A DNA stretch of 64,000 nt from a virus, in the IMG/VR virus record IMGVR_UViG_3300010885_047022, positions 62,001 to 126,000 of that record, one strand, 5' to 3'. Within the stretch, counting starts at the first letter, position 1; the number at the start of each line of letters is the position of its first letter. The notes below the pieces were generated by a model. The model made no database searches and was not told the origin of the DNA. It saw nothing but the letters and a program-made list of their open reading frames with translations. Below, in pieces: positions 27,009-36,043 of this stretch. Made by a program: the position numbers and the translations under genes.

Positions 27009-28604
27009 TTAAGCTCCTGGTCCTGTTGATAGGGCAAAGTCAATCTTTTTGAGTCCTAGAGCGGAAAGGACTTCTATATAGAATATTAAACTTCCAACAA
27101 CAGAACTACTTACTTCTATATTAAAAGAATAATTAACTATAATTTTATCACTCTTTAAAGATTCCAATAAAGATCTTACATCGTCTACAACTTTATCATA
27201 ACCCAGTTGACCTATAGCCTTATATGCGTACCCTCTGATTCTGCTAACCAATAAGGCTACAAGTCTCATTTGCGCTGCTTTATGCAGAGTAGATTCTGGA
27301 TGAGAAAGAGTATATTCATTGGTTATATATACTTCAAAAGGAGTGGATCTTCTAGTTTTTTTACCCCTATAAATACTGTTAACGCCTATATCGTCTAAAC
27401 GTTGATATTCAGATTGAGATAAATCAGCTCCATATAAAGACATTGCACCTGGTATTCTAGTCCTAATTAGCCCCATATTTAATGGTTTGGATGCTAGCAT
27501 TCCTGCAACTGATGCAGCTATTGATGAGACATAAGATGTTTTAATTTGGTCATGTTGATATACGGCTTCGCCATATACTGGAATAACAAATCTTCCATTA
27601 TCTGAAGAAATTTGACCAGTCATATTTATTGTAGTTAATTTATCAGTTAAAATAGAATTAGATTCCAATAATTCAATATCAGAAGATATAAGTCCGCCAC
27701 TCCTTGATCCTATTACTCCAATTTGTACATAACCAGTAGTATTATGAAAATCTGCACAATAATTAGCTAATTGACTTATAAAATCAACTCCACCTGTTTT
27801 AATGATAGATGTTTCCAGCGGAACGATAATATCAACAAAATCTAAGTCTTGAATTATAGAATATGTTTCTTCTAATCTTTCATAATATTTCTCATAGAAA
27901 GTATACTGACTGGGTGTGGCAGAGTTTCTATCAAATAGAGTATTAGATATAACTCTATCTGAATATCTATCTACATACTCAGACATGGGGGCTGTTGCGC
28001 AGATCATAATATCTCTAGCTCCAGCAGCGTATGCATCGAATACACCTCTTAGCAGGGGGCTAGAAAGGTCTGCTCCAAGAAGATCAATTGCACTTTGTAT
28101 TGATCTAATGTTAATAGGATTATTAAATTCTATTCCATTTGCGTGACCAATTAATAAAATTGTACTTGTATTATTAGCATTTAGTTGCTGATAGTTTGCT
28201 TTATAATTAATAACGGTACTTTTATTAGGTGAAATAACTATCGGAGTTAAAGTGGAAGTTTCACCTTGGACTTGGAATTTTGCACTTATGCTTAAGTTCC
28301 CTGTAGAGTTAGTTGTTTGAGCTATAACAGAATAAATTCCCTCGTATAATTTATCTGGAATTTGATAATAAAAAGTAAATTCTTTAGAATTATTTTTCTC
28401 AATATATGTAGAGCCTGTCGGAACTTCTTCTTGAATTAAATAAGAATAAGGGCCATCAATTATCGGACCACTGCCGTATTCTCCTCTAATGACAGAAAAA
28501 TATATATCTACGGGCGTTATATTCTCAGTTGGATCATATATATTTCCTTCTGAAATAAATATAAATTTGAATTGTACCGACTGACCTCTGCTAACTATTA
28601 ACAT
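27009..28604 (-). CDS. Sheath-like protein with N-terminal Ig-like domain (531 aa)
   Basis: The start is ATG 28604, preceded by GAGAGA; the upstream in-frame TTG codons lie inside the previous gene. Residues 1-110 form a beta-sandwich-like domain (FKFIFISEGNIYDP ... YEGIYSVIAQTTNS). The rest resembles a tail sheath: ILLIGHANG, LLRGVFDAYAAGARDI, VDIIVPLE, YVSSIAASVAGMLASKPLN and a C-terminal helix-strand pair ending in VVGSLIFYIEVLSALG. A main sheath gene is present separately, so this may be a specialised sheath ring at the neck or baseplate. Codon use is more AT-rich than in the main sheath, suggesting low copy number. Confidence 0.65.
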   Translation of the reverse strand: MLIVSRGQSVQFKFIFISEGNIYDPTENITPVDIYFSVIRGEYGSGPIIDGPYSYLIQEEVPTGSTYIEKNNSKEFTFYYQIPDKLYEGIYSVIAQTTNSTGNLSISAKFQVQGETSTLTPIVISPNKSTVINYKANYQQLNANNTSTILLIGHANGIEFNNPINIRSIQSAIDLLGADLSSPLLRGVFDAYAAGARDIMICATAPMSEYVDRYSDRVISNTLFDRNSATPSQYTFYEKYYERLEETYSIIQDLDFVDIIVPLETSIIKTGGVDFISQLANYCADFHNTTGYVQIGVIGSRSGGLISSDIELLESNSILTDKLTTINMTGQISSDNGRFVIPVYGEAVYQHDQIKTSYVSSIAASVAGMLASKPLNMGLIRTRIPGAMSLYGADLSQSEYQRLDDIGVNSIYRGKKTRRSTPFEVYITNEYTLSHPESTLHKAAQMRLVALLVSRIRGYAYKAIGQLGYDKVVDDVRSLLESLKSDKIIVNYSFNIEVSSSVVGSLIFYIEVLSALGLKKIDFALSTGPGA

Positions 28605-28605
28605 A

Positions 28606-28977
28606 TTATTTCTCTCTAGTTGCGCCAACTATCCAATAATTAATTTTACCATGTCTGCCTCTTACTGCAGTTAGCGCATCAATCTTGAACATTGTATAGT
28701 TTCTTGTTGCTTTGGCGGAATAATTTTCATATATCCTATCACCCTCTTTGGGGTAAACAGTGTCTTCGAAGTAATATACTGCGTCATACCCAGTTAAAAG
28801 ACCTTCGCTGTGCTCTTGTGTTGAGTTAAAATTAGTAGTACCTGATTGCCCAACTTGTCTAGTTGTGACTAATTCAAATTGGTTATAATGATTACCGTTT
28901 GGCAGAATTCTTTGAATATGGACATTATGTCCCCATTCCCTAAGAATCTTTTTAAATGTTTTTTTTACATCAATCAC
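28606..28977 (-). CDS. Head closure (stopper)-like protein
   Basis: A 123-residue protein starting at GTG 28977, overlapping the previous stop by eight bases. The size, the basic N-terminal helix (VKKTFKKILREWGHNVHI) and the beta-rich body with YYFEDTVYPKEGDRIYE near residue 70 and a final YWIVGATREK strand match the layout of head closure proteins, which form a ring between portal/adaptor and tail. The preceding gene may be the adaptor. Assignment is inferred from size, pattern and position. Confidence 0.5.
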   Translation of the reverse strand: MIDVKKTFKKILREWGHNVHIQRILPNGNHYNQFELVTTRQVGQSGTTNFNSTQEHSEGLLTGYDAVYYFEDTVYPKEGDRIYENYSAKATRNYTMFKIDALTAVRGRHGKINYWIVGATREK

Positions 28978-29872
28978 GGCTTCTAAAACCTCTATTTGGC
29001 ATTGGGTCTTGTTTAGCGGGGATAGTTCTTACTGCGCCATAAAGTTCTCTGTCTGTAAGATATGCAACTTTTCCGCCATCTACTTGTGGCATTTTACCAC
29101 CAGAATAAACAGGACCAACAGTTGGAAGGCCTTTCATCTGGAATCCCATTGGACTAACTTTTGCAGATAGCATTTCTTTTCTAAGTGCTGTGGCAATTTG
29201 GCACCATGTAGTCGCATTATCTCTTGTTACTTTATTTCTTGGTATGGACTTGTTCGTCAGGTTAAAATCTCCAAGTCTTATGGATATTTCATCATCACCA
29301 CCATAACCATATGTTCTACTTAACTCGCATGCGGTAGCAGCTTTGATATATTCGTATACAATAAATGCTAAATTAGTACCATCATCTGTGTCTATGAGAC
29401 TATACAGACCTTTAACTTCATTTGAGAAATTGTGTGCGATTTCGCCTATTTCTAGCATTGTTGCGTCAGGAAAGTAAGAAAGTAATTGCTCAGGATCGAT
29501 GTAAAGAGGTAATATATCTGGCGCAAAAGTGATCGTTTCATCATTTTTGAGAGTTATTGTTGGCTGATATTCTTCTACCGTAGAACTAACATACAATCTC
29601 TGTTCTACTACTACGGTATTAGAGTTTGCCAATAGTCCAGTGAATTTGACTGTATATGTATCAGCTATAGTTGGAGTATAATCAAAATAAAATATTGAAC
29701 TAGATATTTGACTAGAAGTATCTGTAACAACAGTTATATTGGATGAATTCTTTATTATTACTTGTGGATTTGTTACAGGAGATAATTCTATCTCATTTCC
29801 ATTAGCGTCAATATCTTTAAATTTTACAGTTATTCTAACTGTATCGCTGACTACAACTCTATCTGTTGACAT
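28970..29872 (-). CDS. Neck/connector protein with N-terminal Ig-like domain (300 aa)
   Basis: Residues 1-95 read as a beta-sandwich (VRITVKFKDIDANGNEI ... DYTPTIADTYTVKFTG), often found as an added surface domain on virion proteins. Residues 120-240 are helical, beginning at IDPEQLLSYFPDA and including AFIVYEYIKAATACELS, like head-tail adaptor proteins that bind beneath the portal. The C-terminus is Gly/Pro-rich. Together with the next small gene it may build the head-tail connector. Moderate certainty, based on layout. Confidence 0.5.
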   Translation of the reverse strand: MSTDRVVVSDTVRITVKFKDIDANGNEIELSPVTNPQVIIKNSSNITVVTDTSSQISSSIFYFDYTPTIADTYTVKFTGLLANSNTVVVEQRLYVSSTVEEYQPTITLKNDETITFAPDILPLYIDPEQLLSYFPDATMLEIGEIAHNFSNEVKGLYSLIDTDDGTNLAFIVYEYIKAATACELSRTYGYGGDDEISIRLGDFNLTNKSIPRNKVTRDNATTWCQIATALRKEMLSAKVSPMGFQMKGLPTVGPVYSGGKMPQVDGGKVAYLTDRELYGAVRTIPAKQDPMPNRGFRSRD

Positions 29873-29887
29873 CTTTTACCTCTTAGT

Positions 29888-30340
29888 TTAAGCGTTAGAC
29901 ATAATAGTAACGTCGATTGTCCCTGCCGAGTTATCCTCTAGAATAATAGTTTCTGCGCTGGAAATGACATAGGCTTCATTCTTATTTATCGATATTGCTA
30001 TATATCCAGAGCTATACGTATCTTCGCTATTTAAACTTGAAATGGCATACGCGTTTGCGTTTATTGTACTTATTTCTGAGGATCCGTAACCGTCAAACAT
30101 TGCAAAAGTCATATAGGATGACGTCTCAGTGTTTTCTATTACTCCGCTTGGAGTAATAACGGAATGACTATCAACAAAAACTAATGTGCTATTTACGGAC
30201 GGTGGCGATATAACAATAACGCCTAATATGTTTAGGCCACCAAAATTAGTAGTTAATCCAAAAGACTGAGGAGAAACTACATATACACCACTGTAATTGA
30301 AATGATCTTGATTATAGGTTATATCCCCATTGTAGAGCAT
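29888..30340 (-). CDS. Small beta-rich virion protein (150 aa)
   Basis: A Ser/Thr/Ile/Tyr-rich protein with alternating hydrophobic residues throughout and almost no charged residues except scattered Asp/Glu, consistent with a beta-structured fibre or surface protein. There is no recognisable family motif. It is encoded between a large fibre gene and the connector genes with short spacers on both sides, so it is likely a virion component. Confidence 0.55.
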   Translation of the reverse strand: MLYNGDITYNQDHFNYSGVYVVSPQSFGLTTNFGGLNILGVIVISPPSVNSTLVFVDSHSVITPSGVIENTETSSYMTFAMFDGYGSSEISTINANAYAISSLNSEDTYSSGYIAISINKNEAYVISSAETIILEDNSAGTIDVTIMSNA

Positions 30341-30353
30341 CTAAATCCTTTTA

Positions 30354-32483
30354 TCAGAATGTTCCACAATCGAATGTTATACCATCTATAGAGCCACCGG
30401 TAATCGAAACATTATTTGAGTTTTGAGTAGCAATTGTTCCCAAACCTAGAGTTGTTCTTGAGGCAGAAGCATCTACATCGTCAACCAATGATCTACCAAA
30501 TGAAGTAAATGTTGCTAAAGCTGCGGTACCAGACCCCGTAAAATATGGAAGCCTGTCTGCAGCAGAAGTCAAGCCTGCTATAGCGGCAAGTTCTGCGTCA
30601 TAGGCTTGAACATCTGAGCCGATGGCTAGACCAAGGCTCGTGCGGGCGCCCGATGCACTAGTTGCTCCAGTTCCGCCATTAGCTAAGGCAATTGTGCTGC
30701 CATTCCAAGTGCCAGCTGTAATGGTTCCTACAGTAACTATGCTGTCATCGCCAGAATAGGTTCCACCAGCCACTGTAGCGAGTGTAGCGTTGTATGCCTG
30801 AACATCAGATCCAATTGCCAGGCCTAGATTAGTTCTGGCACCTGAAGCTGATGTTGCACCAGTGCCACCATTAGCCAAGGCAATAGCCGTACCATTCCAA
30901 ACGCCAGTTGCAATTGTTCCAACTGAAGTAAGGCTTGAGGCAGTTACTCCTGAGCCAAGAGTAGAACCAGAAAGTACAGAAGTCCCTGCAATCAACAATG
31001 ACTTGCCAGTCAGAAGATTAAGATTTTCTGAAGACGTCCATGCGTCGGTTGCGTCAACCCAGTTAAAAGTCTTGTCTGTATCACCCTTAAGAGTGATGCC
31101 ACCACCATCGGCACCTGCGTCTGTCGGGGAGGCGCTTGAGCCAAGTTCGATGTTCTTATCATCAACAGTTACAGTAGTTGAATTGATTGTAGTGGTTGTG
31201 CCGTTGACTGTTAGATCGCCGGAAAGGACAAGGGAGGTACCAGTGGCAGCTCCGATGTTTGGCGTTACAAGCGTTGGCGTGTTAGCAAAAACGAGTGCGC
31301 CAGAACCAGTTTCATCTGAAATCACTGAAATAAGTTCCGATGAAGAAGTAGCTGCAAAAGCTGAAAGCTTATTGGCAGTAAGAGCTACAGTACCAGTTCC
31401 ATCCGGAAGGGTGATTGTGCGATCTGCGGTTGGATCACCAGCGGACAATGTCGTTTCAAACGCATCATCTGTAGTTCCTTCAAAGATTATTGTTCCAGCT
31501 GCATTGAGGTTAAGTCCATTAAACGATGGACTAGCAGAGGTTGCGACGCTCTGACCAATTGCAATTGTCGGAGTTCCACCTTCTGTTGCTGTATCATTTG
31601 AAAGTGTTACGCCAGTACCAGCAACAAGTGATGTTACATAGTTTCCTGAAGTATTAGTTCCAAGCGCAATTTCTATAGTTGTCGAACTTGCTGCGGTTAA
31701 ACGACCCTGGGCGTCAACCGTGAAAGTTCCGACCGATGAAGCACCGCCGTATGAGCCAGCTGTTACTGCAGTGTTGTCAAGGTTTAAGGTAAGCGTATCA
31801 GTTGCAGAGGCCACCGATGTTAGGCCTGTGCCACCAACTATAGTGAAGGTATCTCCACCCGAAATTGTTAAAGCTGCGCCACTGTCTGCCGCTGCTGTAA
31901 ATGAAGTTGAAATAGAAGCTGTTCCAGCTGCTGTCAAGCGACCCTGAGCATCAACTGTAAAGGTTGGAATTGCGGTGCCTGAACCATACGAACCAGCTGA
32001 TACTGCGGTATTGTCAAGATTAACCGTTATAGTATCTGTTGCGGTAGCTGCTGAACTAAGGCCAACTCCACCAGAAATCGTAAATGTATCGGAAGAAGCA
32101 ATTGACACTGTGCCAGTATCGCCAGCAGCCGTAAATGAGCTCGATGCTGACGAAACAGCACCGTCTACATATGCTGTTGTTGCTACTGATGTTGAGTTGT
32201 TGCCAGCTGACTTTGTTGTTGCAGTTGCAGAAGCACCAAGGGCTAATGTTCCGGAAAATGTTTTATTTCCAGTAATGGTTTGAGTTCCGGACAAGCCTAC
32301 ATAGGCGCCAGGGCCAGCAATAGCTTGAATTGTGGTTGCAGTTCCGCCTGCTCCACCTGATCCCTTACCGTAGTAAAGGACATCATCAGCTTCATTATAT
32401 GCCAGCTCTGCGTTTTCAAGGCTTGAGGGTGCGCCAGCAGCGCCGCCAGATGCTCTTCTTTTGATTCTGATTGTATTAGCCAT
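30354..32483 (-). CDS. Tail fibre protein with internal repeats (709 aa)
   Basis: The start is ATG 32483 ([14 protein letters not shown]), the common N-terminus of phage fibres; upstream codons overlap the previous gene, and GGAGG precedes it by 13 bases. Residues 80-300 hold two copies of a module ending in [12 protein letters not shown], and residues 500-650 hold two near-identical copies of [16 protein letters not shown]. Between them is a beta-solenoid-like stretch with [19 protein letters not shown]. These repeats are widespread in fibres of aquatic phages and act in trimeric shafts that bind host surfaces. Codons are richer in G and C than in neighbours. Confidence 0.8.
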   Translation of the reverse strand: MANTIRIKRRASGGAAGAPSSLENAELAYNEADDVLYYGKGSGGAGGTATTIQAIAGPGAYVGLSGTQTITGNKTFSGTLALGASATATTKSAGNNSTSVATTAYVDGAVSSASSSFTAAGDTGTVSIASSDTFTISGGVGLSSAATATDTITVNLDNTAVSAGSYGSGTAIPTFTVDAQGRLTAAGTASISTSFTAAADSGAALTISGGDTFTIVGGTGLTSVASATDTLTLNLDNTAVTAGSYGGASSVGTFTVDAQGRLTAASSTTIEIALGTNTSGNYVTSLVAGTGVTLSNDTATEGGTPTIAIGQSVATSASPSFNGLNLNAAGTIIFEGTTDDAFETTLSAGDPTADRTITLPDGTGTVALTANKLSAFAATSSSELISVISDETGSGALVFANTPTLVTPNIGAATGTSLVLSGDLTVNGTTTTINSTTVTVDDKNIELGSSASPTDAGADGGGITLKGDTDKTFNWVDATDAWTSSENLNLLTGKSLLIAGTSVLSGSTLGSGVTASSLTSVGTIATGVWNGTAIALANGGTGATSASGARTNLGLAIGSDVQAYNATLATVAGGTYSGDDSIVTVGTITAGTWNGSTIALANGGTGATSASGARTSLGLAIGSDVQAYDAELAAIAGLTSAADRLPYFTGSGTAALATFTSFGRSLVDDVDASASRTTLGLGTIATQNSNNVSITGGSIDGITFDCGTF

Positions 32484-32485
32484 GA

Positions 32486-32824
32486 TTAGAAATTTCCTCC
32501 ATCGGTAAGATTTTCTTCGGGGTGATTCACCCACACTGAACCATTGTAACGCAAAACGTTACCTGAGTTCACTGTGGTAATAGTAACGTCAGTCAATCCA
32601 TTTAGAACTGATTGAGTAGTAATTGTATTTTCTGCAGATATTATTCTATCTTTAACTGTTAAATGACTGCCTGCTGGATTCAATCCTAAGACTGTTTGTA
32701 TGGCTTCAATGGCGTCATTTGCATTAGCGTGCTGCTGATGGTGGGGTACTGTTACTGAACTAAGTGCATCAGACGATGTAGGATTGATTAATACGTCCAA
32801 TGCTGCGGGATACTGGGTGGTCAT
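32486..32824 (-). CDS. Fibre-associated small protein (112 aa)
   Basis: Short protein with a central helix ([14 protein letters not shown]) and a C-terminal [20 protein letters not shown] followed by SVWVNH, a motif often seen at the ends of fibre segments. The N-terminus ([15 protein letters not shown]) also resembles small proteins encoded next to fibre genes. It ends two bases before the fibre ATG. Probably part of the same appendage, as a connector or needle segment. Confidence 0.6.
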   Translation of the reverse strand: MTTQYPAALDVLINPTSSDALSSVTVPHHQQHANANDAIEAIQTVLGLNPAGSHLTVKDRIISAENTITTQSVLNGLTDVTITTVNSGNVLRYNGSVWVNHPEENLTDGGNF

Positions 32825-32833
32825 AAAAATCCT

Positions 32834-33244
32834 TTATAAGCTAAATATTTTATATTGTTCGTTACTCCAATTAATTGTGATGGAGATAGGACTAGTACTA
32901 GCAGATACTGGAAGTCCAGTAGCTGTATCTATGTAGGCTAAAAGTCTTGATGTAGATCTAACTCCAGTATCTTTATATAAAACTAGATAGGCAAAACCGC
33001 TAGTCCCGTAATCTTCTATTGTAATATTATCTGCGTCAAAGATACCAGAAGCTGTTGTTTTTCCGGTCAGTAAACTAGTTGTCGCTACAACTGAAGCTTC
33101 ACTAATGCTTGACAAAAACTCATGTGTACTTAAATTTACTGTATAAGTATTTTTAACTAAAGCAATTTTTATAGTATTATCAGTTAAGTCAAATAAACCT
33201 TCCAATAAACCTTCTTTGGCCTTTGCATATAGTGCATTAGCCAT
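32834..33244 (-). CDS. Conserved phage structural protein next to fibre genes (136 aa)
   Basis: The sequence follows a pattern common among phage fibre-cluster proteins: MANALYAKAKEGLLEG at the start, TIKIALV, then LSTHEFLSSI, GIFDADNITIEDYG, AYLVLYKDTG, LLAYIDTATGLP and a final strand in YKIF. Such proteins are beta-rich and are encoded beside tail fibres in many phages, but their exact place in the virion is unknown to me. Its start overlaps the stop of the previous gene. Confidence 0.6.
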   Translation of the reverse strand: MANALYAKAKEGLLEGLFDLTDNTIKIALVKNTYTVNLSTHEFLSSISEASVVATTSLLTGKTTASGIFDADNITIEDYGTSGFAYLVLYKDTGVRSTSRLLAYIDTATGLPVSASTSPISITINWSNEQYKIFSL

Positions 33245-34017
33245 CAGATGCCTACTTCTGAAGAAACGATAACTCTATATTTATATCCAGTCTCAAAATA
33301 AGTTTTACTATCCGTATAATAAGAGGGTGTCGCATCAGTTGATGGGAAGTCTATGTAAACATCTGGCTTCCATGAATGCATCGAGACTCGTGCTGGAAGT
33401 GTTTCCCATCTTATTGGTGTTTTCTGTATTTTCTTACGCTGTGCTTTAAAATACTTACTAGTTAAGAAGTTTGATGCTGGACGAGAGCTGAATGAAATAG
33501 TAGTTCTTCCATTGTTTTCATCATTTCCTATGTAGAAATCACCATTATTTGGACTAACAGATTCTATATAGAAATTAGGATTTTTAGCTAAGATTTGATA
33601 GCCGGTTTCAATATCAGCTCTAATAGATTTATCCTCTACTAAAACCTCATTTAAAACAGTAGCTTTACTTTCTTGTAAAGTAGAAGGTGTTGCAGACTCT
33701 GTCTGACTCGTAAAACTGACTCTCTCTTCAGGAACAGTCATTCCTGAAGAATCTAATAAGCTTTGAACGCGGAGAACATAGTTGGCATTGGGAGCTAAAA
33801 TTACATCCCAGTATAAAGTTAAAGTTCTACTAATCTGATTGTAATCAGTAATAGTATTAATATCCCTAAATGGCGAACTTACCTGAACAGGTGTAGCTGC
33901 GTCAGTATAAACTAAAAAATTTGCATTAACTAAGGACGCTATTTTAATAGTCCTACCGAATTTAATGTTAACAGTATTAACGCTTACTGTAGCGTTATCA
34001 ATGAGATATAAGGCCAC
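33244..34017 (-). CDS. Ig-like surface or fibre-cluster virion protein (257 aa)
   Basis: Start codon GTG 34017, preceded by GGAG eight bases upstream. Residues 1-110 have the layout of the bacterial Ig-like SbsA fold (strands from VNTVNIKFG through LTLYWDVILAPNANYVLRV to RVSFTS). A second beta segment follows (YIESVSPNNGDFYIG). It is the first gene after the capsid terminator and the start of the fibre/connector block. A virion surface role is likely; the family is not named. Confidence 0.5.
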   Translation of the reverse strand: MALYLIDNATVSVNTVNIKFGRTIKIASLVNANFLVYTDAATPVQVSSPFRDINTITDYNQISRTLTLYWDVILAPNANYVLRVQSLLDSSGMTVPEERVSFTSQTESATPSTLQESKATVLNEVLVEDKSIRADIETGYQILAKNPNFYIESVSPNNGDFYIGNDENNGRTTISFSSRPASNFLTSKYFKAQRKKIQKTPIRWETLPARVSMHSWKPDVYIDFPSTDATPSYYTDSKTYFETGYKYRVIVSSEVGI

Positions 34018-34072
34018 TCAACACACTCCAAATTTAAAACCTAATGTAATAGTAATAAATTAATTCAATAAA

Positions 34073-34113
34073 AAGCAGAGGGGGCAGTAGATTTCTCCAC
34101 CGCCCCCAAGCTT
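34073..34113 (-). terminator. Strong intrinsic terminator after the major capsid gene
   Basis: On the minus strand a 12-bp stem (GGGGGC with GCCCCC, extended by six further pairs including two G-T) closes a GAAA tetraloop. An outer AAGC/GCTT helix and the run CTTTTTATTG follow. It lies 40 bases after the capsid stop and should end most capsid transcripts. Confidence 0.85.
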
Positions 34114-34124
34114 CAGGGTAATTT

Positions 34125-34146
34125 GTAACTATAACGACCCTAAGGT
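34125..34146 (-). other. Capsid mRNA 3' UTR segment complementary to 23S rRNA helix 69-71 region
   Basis: The plus strand here matches the conserved 23S rRNA stretch GTAACTATAACG-GT-CCTAAGGT at 20 of 22 positions, reading AC in place of the central GT. The capsid transcript is the minus strand, so it is antisense to the rRNA. The two changes replace G-C and A-U pairs with U-G and G-U wobbles, leaving an unbroken 22-base helix possible. It lies between the capsid stop and the terminator. The sequence is also close to the I-CeuI homing site, which targets the same rRNA region. Function unknown. Confidence 0.55.
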
Positions 34147-34151
34147 TTTTA

Positions 34152-35210
34152 TCAGGCTGTTTCGTTAGTAACCATGACTTCGTAGTTACGGCTGAGTCTG
34201 ACGTTCTTAGCAACAGTGATACCTTCACCGTCGCCCAGCATGATGATGTCATAACGCTCTTTCATCTTGAGCTGGCGAATATCGCGGCCCGGATCGTCGA
34301 ACTGATCGGTGCTCATCTCGTCCTTGACGAGAATTGTTCCGACTTCATTGCGGTCGATGAGGAAGAGGTCTGACTTAGCTGCTGTTGCGCCACTCTTAGC
34401 TGTGAAGCTAACGAAAGGAGAAACAATAACGTTCAGTCCCATAGGAGCAGTCTGATTCAACGAACCCTCTGGAGACTGAGGACGATAGCCCCAGCTTGTT
34501 CCAACGCCCGATGCTGAACCGCCGTGATGGAAGATGGCATCCTTGAGGAAGACCGACCACATGAGGGGGTGCAAGATAAAGTCTGTTGGAATATGGTTTT
34601 CAGCCATGAGGACTGCAGCCATGTCAATGATGTCGTCCCACTTGACTGTCTTATTGGCAGAGCCATTAATGTCAAGACCGGTTGTGTCATCGTAGCCAGC
34701 GTCGTCGTTATCAAAAACGATTGTAGCTGCATCTTTGAATCGGCTCAGAGCAATTTGCTCCTTAAGGCGAGCCATAGCACGGCCAGCTGCGCGAACATGC
34801 AGACCAACAATGTCCCAAAGTGAATCAGCGATTACTTCTTCCGTGAAAGAAAGCTTAACGCCCTTCTTCGAGACTTTGCCCTCTACCTGCTTTGCGAAAG
34901 CGAGTGCTTGTTCTGGATACTCTTGTCCTTCTGGGATCTCAGCAGCTTGAATAGCATTGACGGCCGGGAATTCCAATGAACGTCCCTTGCCGAGACGAAC
35001 AGTGGAAAGCAATGGAGTCACTAAAAGCTGTGGCTCTGCTGCTTCTCTGAGCGTACGTGAGAGAACTTTCGGGAAAAGTGCTGCTGCGTCTGACGATGCA
35101 AAAGCTTCCTTAATTGTTACTCTGTTGTCTGCGTCGATATACCCGTCCTCGGTCATTGCTGTCTCCCAAGCTGGGAGACCCGAGAGGAGCTCTTGGATTG
35201 TCTTAGTCAT
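34152..35210 (-). CDS. Major capsid protein (352 aa)
   Basis: This has the expected size, position and features of an HK97-fold major capsid protein. It contains a charged N-terminal helix, the segment LLSTVRLGKGRSLEFPAVNA, an E-loop-like stretch (EIPEGQEYPEQALAF), the long helix WDIVGLHVRAAGRAMARLKEQIA, and a P-domain sequence DFILHPLMWSVFLKD. It follows protease/scaffold and a probable decoration protein, has an AGGAGG site, strongly C/G-shifted codons and a strong terminator after it, all consistent with the most abundant virion protein. An AGGAATATTCCT palindrome (35214-35225) overlaps the ribosome binding site. Confidence 0.85.
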   Translation of the reverse strand: MTKTIQELLSGLPAWETAMTEDGYIDADNRVTIKEAFASSDAAALFPKVLSRTLREAAEPQLLVTPLLSTVRLGKGRSLEFPAVNAIQAAEIPEGQEYPEQALAFAKQVEGKVSKKGVKLSFTEEVIADSLWDIVGLHVRAAGRAMARLKEQIALSRFKDAATIVFDNDDAGYDDTTGLDINGSANKTVKWDDIIDMAAVLMAENHIPTDFILHPLMWSVFLKDAIFHHGGSASGVGTSWGYRPQSPEGSLNQTAPMGLNVIVSPFVSFTAKSGATAAKSDLFLIDRNEVGTILVKDEMSTDQFDDPGRDIRQLKMKERYDIIMLGDGEGITVAKNVRLSRNYEVMVTNETA

Positions 35211-35248
35211 CTTAGGAATATTCCTCCTGTGTTATTGTTTCTTATTTA

Positions 35249-36025
35249 TTAGAGTGTCAGGTTGACGCGGAATGCACCAATGACATTAGTTACATCTAGA
35301 TTCGAACGAATACCGAGCTTACCATTATTAGGACCAGCCTTGGTAAGTTCATAAACGGTCTTCAACGCACCCGGATCTGATGGAAGCTGCATGTAGCTGA
35401 GGAGGCCGTCATCAAAGTTTGTAGCAAACTTCTCGACTTCGACAACCTTACCTACTTGCAAGTAGCTGTATGCGGAGCTGCCACTGAAGAAATCGGTAGC
35501 TGCAGCCAATACTGGACGTCCCATTACATCGGAACGAACTACTGAACCAACTGTCACGTCATTGTTAATACCGCTGACCATTGGATACTCTACATAACCG
35601 TGTGTGATAAATCCAGCACCTTGCGAGGTACCCTTATCAAAAGGTCTGTAAAGATCATATTGTGCGCAGCCGATAGGAATCGAACGAGCAGGCACAGTAA
35701 CTGTGTCAGTTGCTCCGGACGAGTAAGCGGGTGTTGCACCAGCTGTGGGGTCCCACGCTGTGTTGCTCATATTGTCGCCCCATGACTTGCTTGAGCTTGT
35801 ACCGTTAGCGGGAACAACTCGGGCATCGCCATTTGAGTCGGCTACGACCGAAAGGATGGTTCCCTTCGGAATGACAATTTCGAAGCGATTATCTTCTGTG
35901 TCATAATACCATGTGGGCAGACCGGGGTGTGGCAACAAGTATGCTGCGGGAGCTATGCCCTCAGAAACAACGAAGCGACCTGAACCGGTCTTACTATGTA
36001 CTTTGCGAAACTTTGCTAAACTCAT
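35249..36025 (-). CDS. Probable head decoration or capsid-associated protein (258 aa)
   Basis: A beta-rich, Gly/Ser/Val-rich 258-residue protein with segments PKGTILSVVADSNGDA, ARSIPIGCAQYDLY, TVGSVVRSDVMGRPVL and YLQVGKVVEVEKF. The last three resemble small beta-barrel decoration proteins that stabilise capsids. It lies between scaffold and major capsid genes and shares the C/G-shifted codon use, so it is likely made in large amounts. ATG 36025 follows AAGGAG. It might instead be a minor capsid or vertex protein. Confidence 0.6.
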   Translation of the reverse strand: MSLAKFRKVHSKTGSGRFVVSEGIAPAAYLLPHPGLPTWYYDTEDNRFEIVIPKGTILSVVADSNGDARVVPANGTSSSKSWGDNMSNTAWDPTAGATPAYSSGATDTVTVPARSIPIGCAQYDLYRPFDKGTSQGAGFITHGYVEYPMVSGINNDVTVGSVVRSDVMGRPVLAAATDFFSGSSAYSYLQVGKVVEVEKFATNFDDGLLSYMQLPSDPGALKTVYELTKAGPNNGKLGIRSNLDVTNVIGAFRVNLTL

Positions 36026-36043
36026 TTTTTATCTCCTTAAATA

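Noticed and set aside
30862-31554. Long plus-strand open frame opposite the tail fibre gene
   Set aside because: It is a mirror of the repetitive fibre sequence (Pro/Val/Ala-rich), with no ribosome binding site and no independent coding signal.
34114-34122. CAGGGTAAT, equal to the last nine bases of the I-SceI homing site, next to the rRNA-like segment
   Set aside because: Nine of 18 bases is too short to infer a homing site, and no endonuclease gene is present in the window.
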